Made by a program: the position numbers and the translations under genes | The notes under the pieces: generated by a model | Database searches by the model: none | What the model saw: the letters and a program-made list of their open reading frames with translations, nothing else | What the model was told of the DNA's origin: nothing | In this document: in pieces, positions 23,476-33,397 of the stretch | Position numbering within the stretch: the stretch's first letter is position 1 | Layout of the letters: each line of letters opens with the position of its first letter | Source of the DNA: Streptomyces chrestomyceticus JCM 4735 | Lineage (GTDB): Bacteria; Actinomycetota; Actinomycetes; Streptomycetales; Streptomycetaceae | DNA length: 64,000 bases | Reading direction: 5' to 3' | NCBI RefSeq assembly: GCF_003865135.1 | Contig: NZ_BHZC01000001.1 | Coordinates: forward strand, 3,100,001 to 3,164,000

Positions 23476-25533
23476 TCAGTCGTTACCGTTGCCGTTGCCC
23501 ATACCGGGCGTCGTCTTCTGGATCTGGAGCAGGAACTCCGCGTTGGACTTCGTCTGCTTCATCTTGTCCAGCAGCAGCTCGATGGCCTGCTGCTGGTCCA
23601 GGGCGTGCAGCACCCGGCGCAGCTTCCAGACGACGGCCAGCTCGTCGCTGCCCATCAGGATCTCTTCCTTACGGGTGCTGGACGCGTCCACGTCCACCGC
23701 CGGGAAGATGCGCTTGTCCGAGAGCTTCCGGTCGAGCTTGAGCTCCATGTTGCCGGTGCCCTTGAACTCCTCGAAGATCACCTCGTCCATCCGCGAGCCG
23801 GTCTCGACCAGCGCGGTGGCCAGGATGGTCAGCGAGCCGCCGTCCTCGATGTTGCGCGCCGCACCGAAGAACTTCTTCGGCGGGTACAGCGCGGTCGAGT
23901 CGACACCACCGGACAGGATGCGGCCCGACGCCGGGGCGGCGAGGTTGTACGCACGGCCCAGACGCGTGATGGAGTCCAGCAGGACGACCACGTCGTGACC
24001 CAGCTCCACCAGGCGCTTGGCGCGCTCGATGGCCAGTTCGGCGACGGTGGTGTGGTCCTCGGCCGGGCGGTCGAAGGTCGAGGAGATGACCTCGCCCTTG
24101 ACCGACCGCTGCATGTCGGTGACCTCTTCCGGACGCTCGTCGACCAGGACGACCATCAGGTGGCACTCGGGGCTGTTGCGGGTGATCGAGTTGGCGATCG
24201 CCTGCATGATCATGGTCTTGCCGGTCTTCGGCGGCGCCACGATCAGACCGCGCTGGCCCTTGCCGATCGGCGCGACCAGGTCGATGATGCGCGGCGTCAG
24301 CGCGCCGGGCTCCCCTTCCAGGCGCAGCCGCTCCTGCGGGTAAAGGGGCGTCAGCTTGCCGAACTCCGGGCGGCCACGGCCCTGTTCGGGCGAGACGCTG
24401 TTGACGGTGTCCAGGCGCACCAGCGCGTTGAACTTCTCGCGGCGCTCGCCCTCGCGGGGCTGGCGGACCGCGCCGGTGACGTGGTCACCCTTGCGCAGGC
24501 CGTTCTTGCGGACCTGGGCGAGCGAGACGTACACGTCGTTCGGTCCGGGCAGGTAGCCGGAGGTCCGGATGAACGCGTAGTTGTCGAGGATGTCGAGGAT
24601 GCCCGCGACGGGGATCAGCACGTCGTCGTCGGAGACCTGCGGCTCGTTGCCGAAGTCCTCACGGCCGCGGCGGCCGCGGCGGTCGCGGTAACGGCCGCGG
24701 CGCCCGCGGCGCCCGCCCTCGAAGTCGTCCCCGTCCTCGTCGGCCCGGCGGTTGTCCCGGTTGTCGCGGCTCTCGCGCTGCTGGCGGTTGCCGCCCTGGT
24801 TGCCGTCGCCGCCGTCGTTGTTCTTGTTGCGGCGGTCGCGCTGGCCGCGCTCACCGCGCTCGCCCCGCTCACCGCGGCCCTGGCGGTCGCCCTTCTGGCC
24901 GCGGTCCTGGCGGTCCCCGCGGTCCTGGCGGTCGCCCTTGCCCTGGCGGCCCTCGGCGCTGTCCGCGGCGGCCTCGGCCTTGGCGTCCTCGCGCTGAGCG
25001 GTACGGGTGTCGGCCTTCGCCTCGGTCTTGGCCTCGGCCTTCGCCTCACCGGCGCTGTCGGGGCTGCCCGCGGCGGCGGTGGCGCGGCGCCGGCGGCGCT
25101 CGCCGGCCGGCTGCTCGTCGCTCGGCTGGCCCGGGATGTCGATCTGCTGCTGGCCGGCGCCCTTGTCGGCGGCCTTGGCGTCCGCCTTGCCCGTGGCCTT
25201 GGCGTCGCCCTCCTCGCCGGTACGGGCCTTGGAGGTCGCCCGGCGCTTGGGCTTGGTCTCGGTCTCTGCGGGCGCGTCGCCCTTGGCGGCGGCGCCGGAA
25301 CCGGAGCCGGCGGCCTGCTTCTCCTTGATGACCTCGATCAGCTGGCTCTTGCGCATCCGCGCGGTGCCCTTGATACCGAGGCTGGAGGCGACCTGCTGCA
25401 GCTCTGCCAGGACCATGCCGTCCAGGCCGGTGCCGGAACGGCGGCGCCGCGCAGGCGCGGCGGGAGCGTCCGTGGCGGGCGCGGTGGCACTGCCATCGGT
25501 GCGTACGCCCATCAGATCGGTGGTGTCGCTCAC
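23476..25533 (-). CDS. rho: Transcription termination factor Rho with long Arg/Gly-rich insertion
   Basis: This is a 685-residue RNA-dependent ATPase helicase. A SAP-like Rho N-terminal domain lies at about 37-73 (LDGMVLAELQQVASSLGIKG). A highly charged, repetitive segment from about 75 to 300 is rich in Asp, Arg, Gly, Asn and Gln (blocks such as GDRQDRGDRQDRG and GERGERGERG). It is followed by the primary RNA-binding fold (about 305-375), the Walker A loop APPKTGKTMIMQAIA, and the Walker B in VVVLLDSITRLGRAYN. Such insertions are known in actinobacterial Rho and add a second RNA-binding surface, possibly also phase-separation behaviour. thrB lies 362 bases upstream on the same strand. Confidence 0.98.
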   Translation of the reverse strand: MSDTTDLMGVRTDGSATAPATDAPAAPARRRRSGTGLDGMVLAELQQVASSLGIKGTARMRKSQLIEVIKEKQAAGSGSGAAAKGDAPAETETKPKRRATSKARTGEEGDAKATGKADAKAADKGAGQQQIDIPGQPSDEQPAGERRRRRATAAAGSPDSAGEAKAEAKTEAKADTRTAQREDAKAEAAADSAEGRQGKGDRQDRGDRQDRGQKGDRQGRGERGERGERGQRDRRNKNNDGGDGNQGGNRQQRESRDNRDNRRADEDGDDFEGGRRGRRGRYRDRRGRRGREDFGNEPQVSDDDVLIPVAGILDILDNYAFIRTSGYLPGPNDVYVSLAQVRKNGLRKGDHVTGAVRQPREGERREKFNALVRLDTVNSVSPEQGRGRPEFGKLTPLYPQERLRLEGEPGALTPRIIDLVAPIGKGQRGLIVAPPKTGKTMIMQAIANSITRNSPECHLMVVLVDERPEEVTDMQRSVKGEVISSTFDRPAEDHTTVAELAIERAKRLVELGHDVVVLLDSITRLGRAYNLAAPASGRILSGGVDSTALYPPKKFFGAARNIEDGGSLTILATALVETGSRMDEVIFEEFKGTGNMELKLDRKLSDKRIFPAVDVDASSTRKEEILMGSDELAVVWKLRRVLHALDQQQAIELLLDKMKQTKSNAEFLLQIQKTTPGMGNGNGND

Positions 25534-25895
25534 GAAGGGTCCTTCCCTGGAGCGGGCGTCGGCCTGTCTGGCTCGGCGACCGGTTGTGCTGTCCGGCTGC
25601 GGTCCCGTACTCGCGGACCTGGCCGGGGCGGTGGTCCCGCCGGAAATGGCGGAGAGATCAGTTCATGGTTCCGGCGCGAAGAGATGTCTGTGACTCATGT
25701 CCGTCACGCCGATTCCGGAGCGTGCTCGCTTCTGCTCAGGCAACTGCTCCAAGCAGTTTGGGAGGCTCCCGGAAGAAAGGTGGTCCCGATGGGGGACACG
25801 GAGTACCGCGCCGCAGAGGCGTCACGTACTCACTTGAGGTTAACACTACCGGATCCAACAAACATTCCCCCTCTCGAAGACCGGCAATCCGTCGA
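25534..25895 (-). promoter_or_regulatory. Leader and probable promoter of rho
   Basis: These 362 bases between thrB and rho carry no recognisable gene. The part nearest thrB (about 25830-25875) is AT-rich for this genome and contains, on the minus strand, TGTTTG and TAACCT 16 bases apart, a weak candidate promoter. The remaining sequence of nearly 300 bases would form a long rho leader, in keeping with rho autoregulation in other bacteria. Confidence 0.35.
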
Positions 25896-26813
25896 TCACC
25901 CGGCGAGCGGCAGCACCGAGGTGCCCGCCGCGTCGAGGGCCAGCCGGTTGGCCGCCCACCCCTCGCCCGCGAGGCCGGCGACCTTGTCGGCCGCGTCCTC
26001 CTGGACCAGCGCGAGGACCGTGGGGCCCGCGCCGGAGACGACCGCGGGGACGCCGTCCGCCCGCAGTCGGTTCACCAGGGCCAGGCTCTCGGGCATCGCG
26101 GGAGCACGGTACTCCTGGTGAAGTCGGTCCTCGGTCGCGGCCAGCAGCAGCTCGGGGCGCCTGGTCAGGGCCTCGACGAGCAGTGCGGCGCGGCCGGCGT
26201 TGGCCGCCGCGTCCACGTGCGGGACGGTCCGCGGCAGCAGGCCCCGCGCGGTCTCGGTGAGCACCGGCTTGCCCGGTACGAAGACCACCGGAACGATGGA
26301 ATCGGCCGGATCCATCCGGATCGCGCGCGCCGATCCGGTATCGGTCCAGGCCAGCGTGAAGCCGCCGAGCAGGCAGGCGGCGACATTGTCCGGATGGCCC
26401 TCGATCTCGGTGGCCAGTTCCAGCAGCGCCACGTCGTCCAGCTTCTGCTCGGCGCCTATGGTCACCGCGCGGGCGGCCATGATGCCCGCGCAGATCGCGG
26501 CGGAGGAGGAGCCCAGGCCGCGGCCGTGCGGGATGCGGTTGGCGCAGACGATCTCCAGGCCGCGCGGCTGCCCGCCGAGCAGGTCGAAGGCGGCGCGCAG
26601 GGACCGTACGAGCAGGTGGCTCTCGTCGCGCGGCAGGGTCTCGGCGCCCTCGCCCGCGATGTCGACGTGCAGGCCGGAATCGGCCACCCGCACCACGACG
26701 TCGTCGTACAGGCCCAGGGACAGCCCGAGGGCGTCGAAGCCGGGACCGAGATTGGCGCTGGTCGCGGGGGTGCGCACCCGGACGGCGGCGGCGCGGAACG
26801 CTGGACCGGCCAT
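25896..26813 (-). CDS. thrB: Homoserine kinase
   Basis: This is a 305-residue GHMP-family kinase phosphorylating homoserine for threonine synthesis. The N-terminal motif TPATSANLGPGFDALGLSLG and the ATP-binding glycine/serine loop IPHGRGLGSSSAAICAG are clear, and the third GHMP motif reads VVSGAGPTVLAL near the C-terminus. The open frame runs 89 codons further upstream; the ATG at 26813 gives the family start (MAGPAFRAAAVRVRTPAT). thrC lies 386 bases upstream, so thrB may have its own leader. Confidence 0.97.
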   Translation of the reverse strand: MAGPAFRAAAVRVRTPATSANLGPGFDALGLSLGLYDDVVVRVADSGLHVDIAGEGAETLPRDESHLLVRSLRAAFDLLGGQPRGLEIVCANRIPHGRGLGSSSAAICAGIMAARAVTIGAEQKLDDVALLELATEIEGHPDNVAACLLGGFTLAWTDTGSARAIRMDPADSIVPVVFVPGKPVLTETARGLLPRTVPHVDAAANAGRAALLVEALTRRPELLLAATEDRLHQEYRAPAMPESLALVNRLRADGVPAVVSGAGPTVLALVQEDAADKVAGLAGEGWAANRLALDAAGTSVLPLAG

Positions 26814-27199
26814 CGCTCGATGACTCTCCTTGATGTGATGCTGCGGCACTGCCCCGGAGCGCCGCGGCACCTGGGTGCCCGGCCGGCTCGTGGGGACCGT
26901 TCTGACCTGCCCTGCACACCACCGCGACATGCCGTGGGGAGGGGAGTTGGCTGCCAGCCTATCGAAGGAAGGTTCTGTGGCGACATAGGGCGCACAGGAG
27001 GCGCACGATGCGTGTCGCGCGCTGCCCACGGCCCATGGCCGCCTTTGCAGCCTTTGCAGGGTTTGCAGGGTTTGCTGCATCCGAGGTTACGGGGTTCCTG
27101 CGGGCTCCATAACCCTTTTCCGCGCGGTGTCGCACGTTCGGGGCGTACCCCCGGCCGCGGGGAACCGCGGCCGGGTGCGTCGCACCCTCCGGGGGCGTA
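26814..27199 (-). repeat. thrC-thrB gap with four 9-base tandem repeats
   Basis: The 386-base gap contains, at 27042-27077, four tandem 9-mers (CCTTTGCAG twice, then GGTTTGCAG and GGTTTGCTG) and, at 27150-27175, a strong hairpin. On the minus strand the repeats open a frame that starts with Met-Gln-Gln-Thr-Leu-Gln-Thr-Leu-Gln and runs in frame into thrB. This might be a leader peptide or chance. No other gene is seen. Confidence 0.5.
27150..27175 (-). terminator. Hairpin after thrC
   Basis: An 11-base perfect stem CCCGGCCGCGG (27150-27160) pairs with CCGCGGCCGGG (27165-27175) across a four-base GGAA loop, 24 bases beyond the thrC stop. There is no T-run. Confidence 0.6.
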
Positions 27200-28276
27200 C
27201 TACGCCAGGCCGAGGCGCTCGGCCGCGGCGTCCGCGTCGACCGGGACGGTGACCGGCTGCGGGGCGCCCGCGACGGCCCAGTCCGGGTCCTTGAGGCCGT
27301 TGCCGGTGACCGTGCAGACGATGCGCTGGCCCGGGTCGACCTTGCCCTCGTCGGCCGCCTTGAGCAGACCGGCCACCGAGGCGGCCGAGGCGGGCTCCAC
27401 GAAGACGCCCTCCTGAGAGGCCAGCAGCCGGTAGGCGGCCAGGATCTGACGGTCGGTCACCTCGTCGATGGCGCCGCCGGACTCGTCCCGGGCGCGCTCG
27501 GCGAACTGCCAGGAGGCGGGGTTGCCGATCCGGATGGCCGTCGCGACCGTGTGCGGATCCTTGACGACTTCGCCACGTACGATCGGCGCGCTGCCGGACG
27601 CCTGGAAGCCCCACATGCGCGGGGTGCGCGCGGCGATGCCGTCGGCGGCGTACTCCTGGTACCCCTTCCAGTACGCGGTGATGTTGCCCGCGTTGCCGAC
27701 CGGCAGCACATGGATGTCCGGCGCGTCGCCCAGCATGTCGACGATCTCGAAGGCGGCGGTCTTCTGGCCCTCGATCCGTACCGGGTTGACAGAGTTCACA
27801 AGTGCGACGGGGTACCGCTCGGAGAGGCCGCGGGCCAGCGTCAGACAGTCGTCGAAATTCCCGTCGACCTGGAGGATCTTGGCGCCGTGCACCAGCGCCT
27901 GGCCCATCTTGCCGAGCGCGATCTTGCCCTGCGGCACCAGGACGGCGCACACCATCCCGGCCCGTACGGCGTACGCGGCGGCCGAGGCGGAGGTGTTGCC
28001 GGTGGAGGCGCAGATGACGGCCTTCGCGCCCTCCTCCTTCGCCCGGGTGATGGCCATCGTCATGCCGCGGTCCTTGAAGGACCCGGTGGGGTTGGCGCCC
28101 TCTACCTTGAGATGCACCTCACAGCCCGTGCGCTCGGAGAGCACCTGGGCGGGCACCAGCGGCGTACCGCCCTCACGGAGCGTGACGACCTCGGTCGACG
28201 CGCCGACCGGCAGCCGGTCCCGGTACTCCTCGATGATTCCGCGCCACTGACGGCTCGCGGTGGAATTGGCAGACAT
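27200..28276 (-). CDS. thrC: Threonine synthase
   Basis: This is a 358-residue PLP enzyme converting O-phosphohomoserine to threonine. The PLP lysine lies in [21 protein letters not shown], and the phosphate-binding glycine loop reads [13 protein letters not shown]. The length is that of the short, type 2 form found in actinobacteria. It begins 8 bases after the hom stop and is surely co-transcribed with it. Confidence 0.98.
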   Translation of the reverse strand: MSANSTASRQWRGIIEEYRDRLPVGASTEVVTLREGGTPLVPAQVLSERTGCEVHLKVEGANPTGSFKDRGMTMAITRAKEEGAKAVICASTGNTSASAAAYAVRAGMVCAVLVPQGKIALGKMGQALVHGAKILQVDGNFDDCLTLARGLSERYPVALVNSVNPVRIEGQKTAAFEIVDMLGDAPDIHVLPVGNAGNITAYWKGYQEYAADGIAARTPRMWGFQASGSAPIVRGEVVKDPHTVATAIRIGNPASWQFAERARDESGGAIDEVTDRQILAAYRLLASQEGVFVEPASAASVAGLLKAADEGKVDPGQRIVCTVTGNGLKDPDWAVAGAPQPVTVPVDADAAAERLGLA

Positions 28277-28284
28277 GGGTTCCT

Positions 28285-29613
28285 TTACTCCCCTTCGACC
28301 CGCATGATGCTGGCGACGCCCCGGACCGTGTCCAGGTCGCGCAGCGCGCCGACGGTCGACGACAGGGCGGCGTCGGCCGCCCGGTGCGTGACGACGACGA
28401 GGGACGCCTCTCCCCCGTTGTCGGTCTCTCCGGAGCGGGCGGCACCCCCGTCCTTGCTCTGCTGGCGGACCGTGTCGATGGACACGCCGTGCTCGGCGAA
28501 GACCGTGGCGACCTGGGCGAGGACACCGGGCTTGTCGGCCACGTCCAGGCTGATGTGGTAGCGGGTGACCACGTCACCCATGGGGCCGACCGGCAGTTGC
28601 GTGTACGCGGACTCGCCCGGCCCGGTGGTCCCGGCCAGCTTGTTGCGGCAGACCGCCACCAGGTCGCCGAGGACCGCGGAGGCGGTCGGCGAGCCGCCCG
28701 CGCCGGGGCCGTAGAACATGAGCTGGCCGGCGGCCTCGGACTCCACGAACACCGCGTTGTACGCCTCGCGGACGGAGGCCAGCGGGTGCGACAGCGGAAT
28801 CATGGCGGGGTGCACGCGTGCCGTCACCGAGGCGCCGTCGGCGGCCCGCTCGCAGATCGCGAGCAGCTTGACCGTGCAGCCCATCCGCTTGGCGGAGGCG
28901 ATGTCGGAGGCGGTGACCTCGGTCAGCCCCTCGCGGTGCACGTCGTCGATGGTCACCCGGGTGTGGAAGGCGATACCGGCCAGAATGGCGGCCTTCGCGG
29001 CGGCGTCGAAGCCCTCGACGTCCGCGGTCGGGTCGGCCTCCGCGTACCCGAGCGCGGTGGCCTCGTCCAGCGCCTCGGAGTACCCCGCCCCCGTGCTGTC
29101 CATCTTGTCCAGGATGAAGTTCGTCGTCCCGTTGACGATGCCCAGCACCCGGTTGACCTTGTCGCCGGCCAGCGACTCGCGCAGCGGCCGGACCAGCGGG
29201 ATCGCGCCGGCCACGGCGGCCTCGTAGTACAGGTCGGCGCCGTTGGCCTCGGCGGCGGCGTGCAGCGCGGCACCGTCCGCGGCGACGAGCGCCTTGTTGG
29301 CCGACACCACGCTGGCGCCGTGCTCGAACGCGGTGGTGATCAGCGTACGGGCGGGCTCGATGCCCCCGATGACCTCGACGACCACGTCGATGTCATCCCG
29401 TTTGACCAGCTCTTTCGCATCCGTGGTGATCAGCTCGGCGGGAATGCCCGCGCGCACCCGGTCCGGGCGGCGCACCGCGATACCGGCCAGCTCGACCGGC
29501 GCGCCGATGCGGGCCGTGAGGTCGTCGGCGTGCGTCGTCATGATGCGCGCCACCTCTGAGCCGACCACTCCACAGCCCAGCAGCGCCACCTTCAGCGGAC
29601 GCGTACGCATCAT
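28285..29613 (-). CDS. hom: Homoserine dehydrogenase
   Basis: This is a 442-residue NAD(P)-dependent enzyme. The Rossmann motif [13 protein letters not shown] is at the N-terminus. The catalytic region has [11 protein letters not shown] and [15 protein letters not shown], and a C-terminal ACT domain (about residues 355-435, [27 protein letters not shown]) suggests feedback control by threonine. Two consecutive Met codons make the exact start ambiguous by one codon. It lies 193 bases downstream of lysA, with a strong hairpin between. Confidence 0.97.
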   Translation of the reverse strand: MMRTRPLKVALLGCGVVGSEVARIMTTHADDLTARIGAPVELAGIAVRRPDRVRAGIPAELITTDAKELVKRDDIDVVVEVIGGIEPARTLITTAFEHGASVVSANKALVAADGAALHAAAEANGADLYYEAAVAGAIPLVRPLRESLAGDKVNRVLGIVNGTTNFILDKMDSTGAGYSEALDEATALGYAEADPTADVEGFDAAAKAAILAGIAFHTRVTIDDVHREGLTEVTASDIASAKRMGCTVKLLAICERAADGASVTARVHPAMIPLSHPLASVREAYNAVFVESEAAGQLMFYGPGAGGSPTASAVLGDLVAVCRNKLAGTTGPGESAYTQLPVGPMGDVVTRYHISLDVADKPGVLAQVATVFAEHGVSIDTVRQQSKDGGAARSGETDNGGEASLVVVTHRAADAALSSTVGALRDLDTVRGVASIMRVEGE

Positions 29614-29727
29614 TCGACCTCTTTCGCTTTCCCTGCTCGGTCTGCACCAGTCTCACGCACCGGACCGGGAATTCCGGCCCCGGTCCGGATGGCGAGACAT
29701 CTGTTCCACCATTGTCGGTCACCGGAC

Positions 29728-29760
29728 GGGCGGCCCCGCCACCGGGCGCCGGGGCCGCCC
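29728..29760 (-). terminator. Hairpin between lysA and hom
   Basis: A perfect 11-base stem GGGCGGCCCCG (29728-29738) pairs with CGGGGCCGCCC (29750-29760) across an 11-base loop, 46 bases after the lysA stop. It probably separates lysA from hom-thrC. Confidence 0.6.
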
Positions 29761-29806
29761 GCTCACCGGAGCGACGCCCCCGCGCCCTTGTGCCCGTACC
29801 CCCGGC

Positions 29807-31198
29807 TCACCCGACGTCGAGACGCAGCAGGTCCTCCTCCGTCTCCCGCCGGACGATGACCCGTCCCTCTCCCTCGCGCACCGCGACCACCGGCGGACGC
29901 AGGGCGTGGTTGTAGTTGCTCGCCATCGACCGGCAGTACGCGCCGGTCGCGGGCACGGCGAGCAGGTCACCGGGGGCCACGTCGGCGGGCAGGAACGCGT
30001 CCCGTACGACGATGTCGCCGCTCTCGCAGTGCTTGCCGACCACCCGCGAGAGCATCGGCGGCGCGTCCGAGGTACGCGAGGCCAGCGCCACGCTGTACTC
30101 GGCGTCGTACAGGGCCGTACGGATGTTGTCGGACATGCCGCCGTCGACGGAGACGTAGGTACGCAGCCCGTCCAGCTCCTTGACCGTGCCCACCTCGTAC
30201 AGGGTAAAGGCGGTCGGCCCGACGATGGCGCGGCCCGGCTCCACGGACAGGCGCGGCACGGCGAGCCCGGCCGCCGCGCACTCCCGCGTCACGATGTCCC
30301 CGAGCGCCTTCGCGATCTCGTGCGGCTCGCGCGGGTCGTCGTCCGAGGTGTAGGCGATCCCGAGCCCGCCGCCGAGGTCGATCTCCGGCAGCTCGGCGCC
30401 GTGCTCGTCCCGTACCTCGGTCAGCAACTGCACCACACGCCGCGCCGACACCTCGAACCCGGCCATGTCGAAGATCTGCGACCCGATGTGCGAGTGGATG
30501 CCGGTCAGCTCCAGGCCGTCCAGCTTCAGCACCCGCCGTACGGCCTCCGCGGCCTGCCCGCCGGCCAGCGCGATCCCGAACTTCTGGTCCTCGTGCGCGG
30601 TCGCGATGAACTCGTGCGTATGGGCCTCCACGCCCACCGTCACCCGGATCTGCACCCGCTGCCGCTTGCCCAGCCGGTCCGCGACGTGCGCCACCCGCAC
30701 GATCTCCTGGAACGAGTCCAGCACGATCCGCCCGACCCCGGCCTCCACGGCCCGGGTGATCTCCTCGATGCTCTTGTTGTTCCCGTGCAGCGCGATCCGC
30801 TCGGCCGGCATCCCCGCCGCGAGCGCGGTGGCCAGCTCGCCACCGCTGCACACGTCGAGGTTCATCCCCTCCTCGGCCAGCCACCGCACCACGGCCCGCG
30901 AGAGAAACGCCTTCCCGGCGTAGAAGACGTCCGCCCCCTCCCCGAACGCCTCCTTCCAGGCCCGGCACCGGCCCCGGAAGTCGTCCTCGTCCAGGAAGTA
31001 GGCAGGCGTCCCGAACTCTTCGGCGAGCGCGGTCACGTCCACCCCGCCCATGGTGACCACCCCGTCGGCGGAGCGCCCGACCGTACGGGACCACACCCGG
31101 GGGTCGAGGCTGTTCAGGTCGGTGGGCGGAGCGGTGTAGTGCCCCTCGGGCAGCACGTCACCGTGACGGGGTCCTGCGGGGTGTGCGGAGCGGCTCAT
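29807..31198 (-). CDS. lysA: Diaminopimelate decarboxylase
   Basis: This is a 463-residue fold-type III PLP decarboxylase making L-lysine from meso-diaminopimelate. The PLP lysine lies in [15 protein letters not shown], the [16 protein letters not shown] motif follows, and the C-terminal substrate motif reads [14 protein letters not shown], with the dimer-interface [12 protein letters not shown] near the end. It is encoded upstream of hom-thrC, a grouping of aspartate-family genes common in actinobacteria. The start ATG at 31198 is 156 bases after the nrtL stop. Confidence 0.98.
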   Translation of the reverse strand: MSRSAHPAGPRHGDVLPEGHYTAPPTDLNSLDPRVWSRTVGRSADGVVTMGGVDVTALAEEFGTPAYFLDEDDFRGRCRAWKEAFGEGADVFYAGKAFLSRAVVRWLAEEGMNLDVCSGGELATALAAGMPAERIALHGNNKSIEEITRAVEAGVGRIVLDSFQEIVRVAHVADRLGKRQRVQIRVTVGVEAHTHEFIATAHEDQKFGIALAGGQAAEAVRRVLKLDGLELTGIHSHIGSQIFDMAGFEVSARRVVQLLTEVRDEHGAELPEIDLGGGLGIAYTSDDDPREPHEIAKALGDIVTRECAAAGLAVPRLSVEPGRAIVGPTAFTLYEVGTVKELDGLRTYVSVDGGMSDNIRTALYDAEYSVALASRTSDAPPMLSRVVGKHCESGDIVVRDAFLPADVAPGDLLAVPATGAYCRSMASNYNHALRPPVVAVREGEGRVIVRRETEEDLLRLDVG

Positions 31199-31354
31199 GG
31201 CGTGGAGGTTCCCCTCGGGTACTCGGTACTACGGCGTCGCCGCGCGTACGGCGCCGCCGGACGGATCACAGACATTCGGACGGCCGGGACGGTTGTGGAC
31301 GGCCGGGGCGGTCGTGGACGGTCTCGGCCGACCGTTTCGTCACAATCGTTCGGG

Positions 31355-32476
31355 TCACAGTCGTTCGGGCGTGGAGATGCCGAGCAGGTGCAGGCCGTGG
31401 GCGAGCACCGTTCCGGCGGCTTCGGCGAGGGCCAGCCGGGCACGGTGCACGGCCGAGGGTTTCTCCTCCCCGACGGGCAGCGGCGGACACACGTCATGAC
31501 ATCGCAGCCAGGCGTCGGCGGTCACTTCCAGATGCCGCGCGACCCGATCGGGCGCCCGGTGCCGCGCGGCGGCCTCGACGACACCGGGATACTCGGCGAC
31601 CGCAGCCCAGACTTCCCGGACCTCCCGGACCTCCCACCCGCCCTCCGCACCGGCCCCCACGTCCCCCGGCTCGCCCGCGAACCCCAACTCCCGGGCGTTG
31701 CGCGTCATCGCACACGTACGCGCATACGCATACTGCACCCGAAACCGCCCATTGCTCTCCCGCTGCACCGGCCGCACGGGAAGCCGCACCACATCGTGCC
31801 GCGCGGCCCGCAACAGCACCCAGCGGGCTTCGTCGGGGCCCAGTCGGGTGGCCAGAGCACGCCACTCCTGAGAGGCAGAGCTGACCGCACCCCTCTCACG
31901 ATGCCCCTCGTGCCCCTCGCGCTCGTGACGAACCTCCACCGGCACCGGCCGGGGACGAATCACCTCGACCCGCGGCTCCCCCGCCTCGTTCTTGCTCCGA
32001 CCCGCTGCTCCCCCCGCGGGCAGGATCCGCTCCAAAGCCTCCACCACGACCGCGGCCCGCACACCCCCCGCAGCCCGCAAGGCCACCGGCGCGACCGCCG
32101 TACCCCCGGTTGCCAACACCGACCCCAACCACTCCCCTTGCCCCTGCCCCCGCACCTTCCCCACAAGCTCGGCGCGAGCAGCCCGGGTCAACGTCACATT
32201 CAAGAACCCAGCCCCGGCGATCTCCACTCCCCCGACCCCGGGCAGGCCCACCAACCGCCGCCGCAGTACCTCCGCCACCTCACGCGGCGGCCGCCCGGCC
32301 TCCTTGGCGATCCGCAGCGCGACATCGCACGCGAGGTCGGTCTCGCCGCCCCCGCCTTCCCCCGGCAACGGCGCACGCACGACAACCCGCTCCGGAACCG
32401 TCACGGAGAGTTCCCCGTCCGCCACGGCACCACGTACGGCGCGCTGGACGGCGCGGGAGAGCTCAGCGGGGGTCAC
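31355..32476 (-). CDS. nrtL: ArgS-related anticodon-binding protein (NrtL-type)
   Basis: The 373-residue protein resembles arginyl-tRNA synthetase at both ends but not in the middle. An N-terminal additional-domain-like region (about 1-90, ending GVEIAGAGFLNVTLT) and a C-terminal DALR anticodon-binding domain (about 240-373, with RVQYAYARTCAMTRNARELG) are present. The Rossmann catalytic core with HIGH and KMSKS is absent. It therefore cannot aminoacylate and may bind tRNA-Arg or regulate translation. The start is taken at a GTG (32476) preceded by GGGGG; the open frame runs 25 codons further. A tRNA-Arg gene lies about 0.8 kb upstream on the other strand. Confidence 0.85.
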   Translation of the reverse strand: MTPAELSRAVQRAVRGAVADGELSVTVPERVVVRAPLPGEGGGGETDLACDVALRIAKEAGRPPREVAEVLRRRLVGLPGVGGVEIAGAGFLNVTLTRAARAELVGKVRGQGQGEWLGSVLATGGTAVAPVALRAAGGVRAAVVVEALERILPAGGAAGRSKNEAGEPRVEVIRPRPVPVEVRHEREGHEGHRERGAVSSASQEWRALATRLGPDEARWVLLRAARHDVVRLPVRPVQRESNGRFRVQYAYARTCAMTRNARELGFAGEPGDVGAGAEGGWEVREVREVWAAVAEYPGVVEAAARHRAPDRVARHLEVTADAWLRCHDVCPPLPVGEEKPSAVHRARLALAEAAGTVLAHGLHLLGISTPERL

Positions 32477-32572
32477 ACCCCCAGCGTATGGGAGAAACGG
32501 TCCCCCACCGCCACCACGTTTCACCCACCGGACACCCCGGCGGCCCCGCACCCTCCGTCACCACCCGGCCCC

Positions 32573-33088
32573 TCAGCCGGCCGGCCGCACCACGGACTCC
32601 GAACCACCGCCGGCATCCGCATCGGTCCCCGCACCGGCACCGGCATCCGCCTCACCGCCGCCGCCCGCCTCCTCCACTACGTCCGCCGTCCCCTCGCCCC
32701 CCTCTTCCCCGCCGCCACGGCACATCAGCCGCCGCACCGTACGCACGAGATCCATGGGCTCGAACGGCTTCGCCAGGAAGGCATCCACCCCCGCCGCCTG
32801 CCCGCTCTCCACCTCCGCCTGCGTACAGGCGGAAACGACAGCGAGCGGGATCCCCCGCGTCCGCGGATCGGCCCGCAGCCGCGCCGCCGTCTGCAGCCCG
32901 TCGAGCCGGGGCATCACCACATCGAGCGTCACCACATCGGGAGCGACCGTATGCACGATGTCCAGGCACTCGGCACCATCAGCCGCGGTCACGACCTCGA
33001 AGCCCTCCAGCTCGAGATTGACCCTGATCAACTGCCGGATGACCTTGTTGTCGTCGACCACAAGGACCCGGCCGGACAAGCCAGGCAC
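32573..33088 (-). CDS. Single-domain response regulator
   Basis: This is a 171-residue protein with a CheY-like receiver at residues 6-120: acidic pair in LVVDDNK, phospho-acceptor Asp56 in LDVVMP, and conserved Lys in FLAKPF. A disordered tail of about 50 residues, rich in Gly, Glu and Ala, follows. No output domain is present, so it probably acts by protein contact. It is encoded next to nrtL and divergent from the tRNA gene. No kinase is nearby. The GTG at 33088 follows an AAGG at short spacing. Confidence 0.9.
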   Translation of the reverse strand: MPGLSGRVLVVDDNKVIRQLIRVNLELEGFEVVTAADGAECLDIVHTVAPDVVTLDVVMPRLDGLQTAARLRADPRTRGIPLAVVSACTQAEVESGQAAGVDAFLAKPFEPMDLVRTVRRLMCRGGGEEGGEGTADVVEEAGGGGEADAGAGAGTDADAGGGSESVVRPAG

Positions 33089-33279
33089 ACCTTGAGACTA
33101 GGCGCGCGCCTCCGGCTGCGTCCGGGTTTTCCCCACTTCCGCCCCCGTGCGAGGGACCTTTCCCCGACCACCCCCACCCCCACTCCCCCATGCGCTACGC
33201 CGCCCTCCCCCAACCCGTTCATGAACACCCCTCCGGAGCTGGTAGTGTTCTACCCGTCGCCGAGAACAACGGCCGACAC

Positions 33280-33351
33280 GCCCCCGTAGCTCAGGGGATA
33301 GAGCAACGGCCTCCGGAGCCGTGTGCGCAGGTTCGAATCCTGCCGGGGGCA
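33280..33351 (+). tRNA. tRNA-Arg, anticodon CCG
   Basis: A complete cloverleaf can be folded. The acceptor stem GCCCCCG pairs with CGGGGGC, the D-stem is GCTC/GAGC, and the anticodon stem ACGGC/GCCGT holds the loop CTCCGGA with anticodon CCG (reads CGG). The T-stem GCAGG/CCTGC has the loop TTCGAAT, and the discriminator base is A. The 3' CCA is not encoded. tRNA-Arg genes are frequent integration sites for actinomycete integrative elements. Confidence 0.98.
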
Positions 33352-33359
33352 CCGGAAAT

Positions 33360-33397
33360 TAAGGCCCTGACCAGCAGAAATGCCGGTCAGGGCCTTA
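33360..33397 (+). terminator. Terminator of the tRNA-Arg gene
   Basis: A perfect 13-base stem TAAGGCCCTGACC (33360-33372) pairs with GGTCAGGGCCTTA (33385-33397) around a 12-base loop, eight bases after the tRNA. The stem is followed by CTTGTG, a weak T-tract. Confidence 0.85.

Noticed and set aside
23329..26121. 930-codon plus-strand open frame opposite rho.
   Set aside because: It mirrors the repetitive, GC-biased rho insertion, has Ala/Val/Leu-rich low-complexity sequence and no ribosome site or family motif.
29243..33289. 1,348-codon plus-strand open frame across hom, lysA, nrtL and the response regulator.
   Set aside because: It crosses several certain minus-strand genes and has no recognisable domain.
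33329..33351. Search for a second copy of the tRNA-Arg 3' end as an attachment site.
   Set aside because: I found no repeat of the T-arm and acceptor end by eye between 33.4 and 63.4 kb; a computed search would be needed to exclude a degenerate copy.
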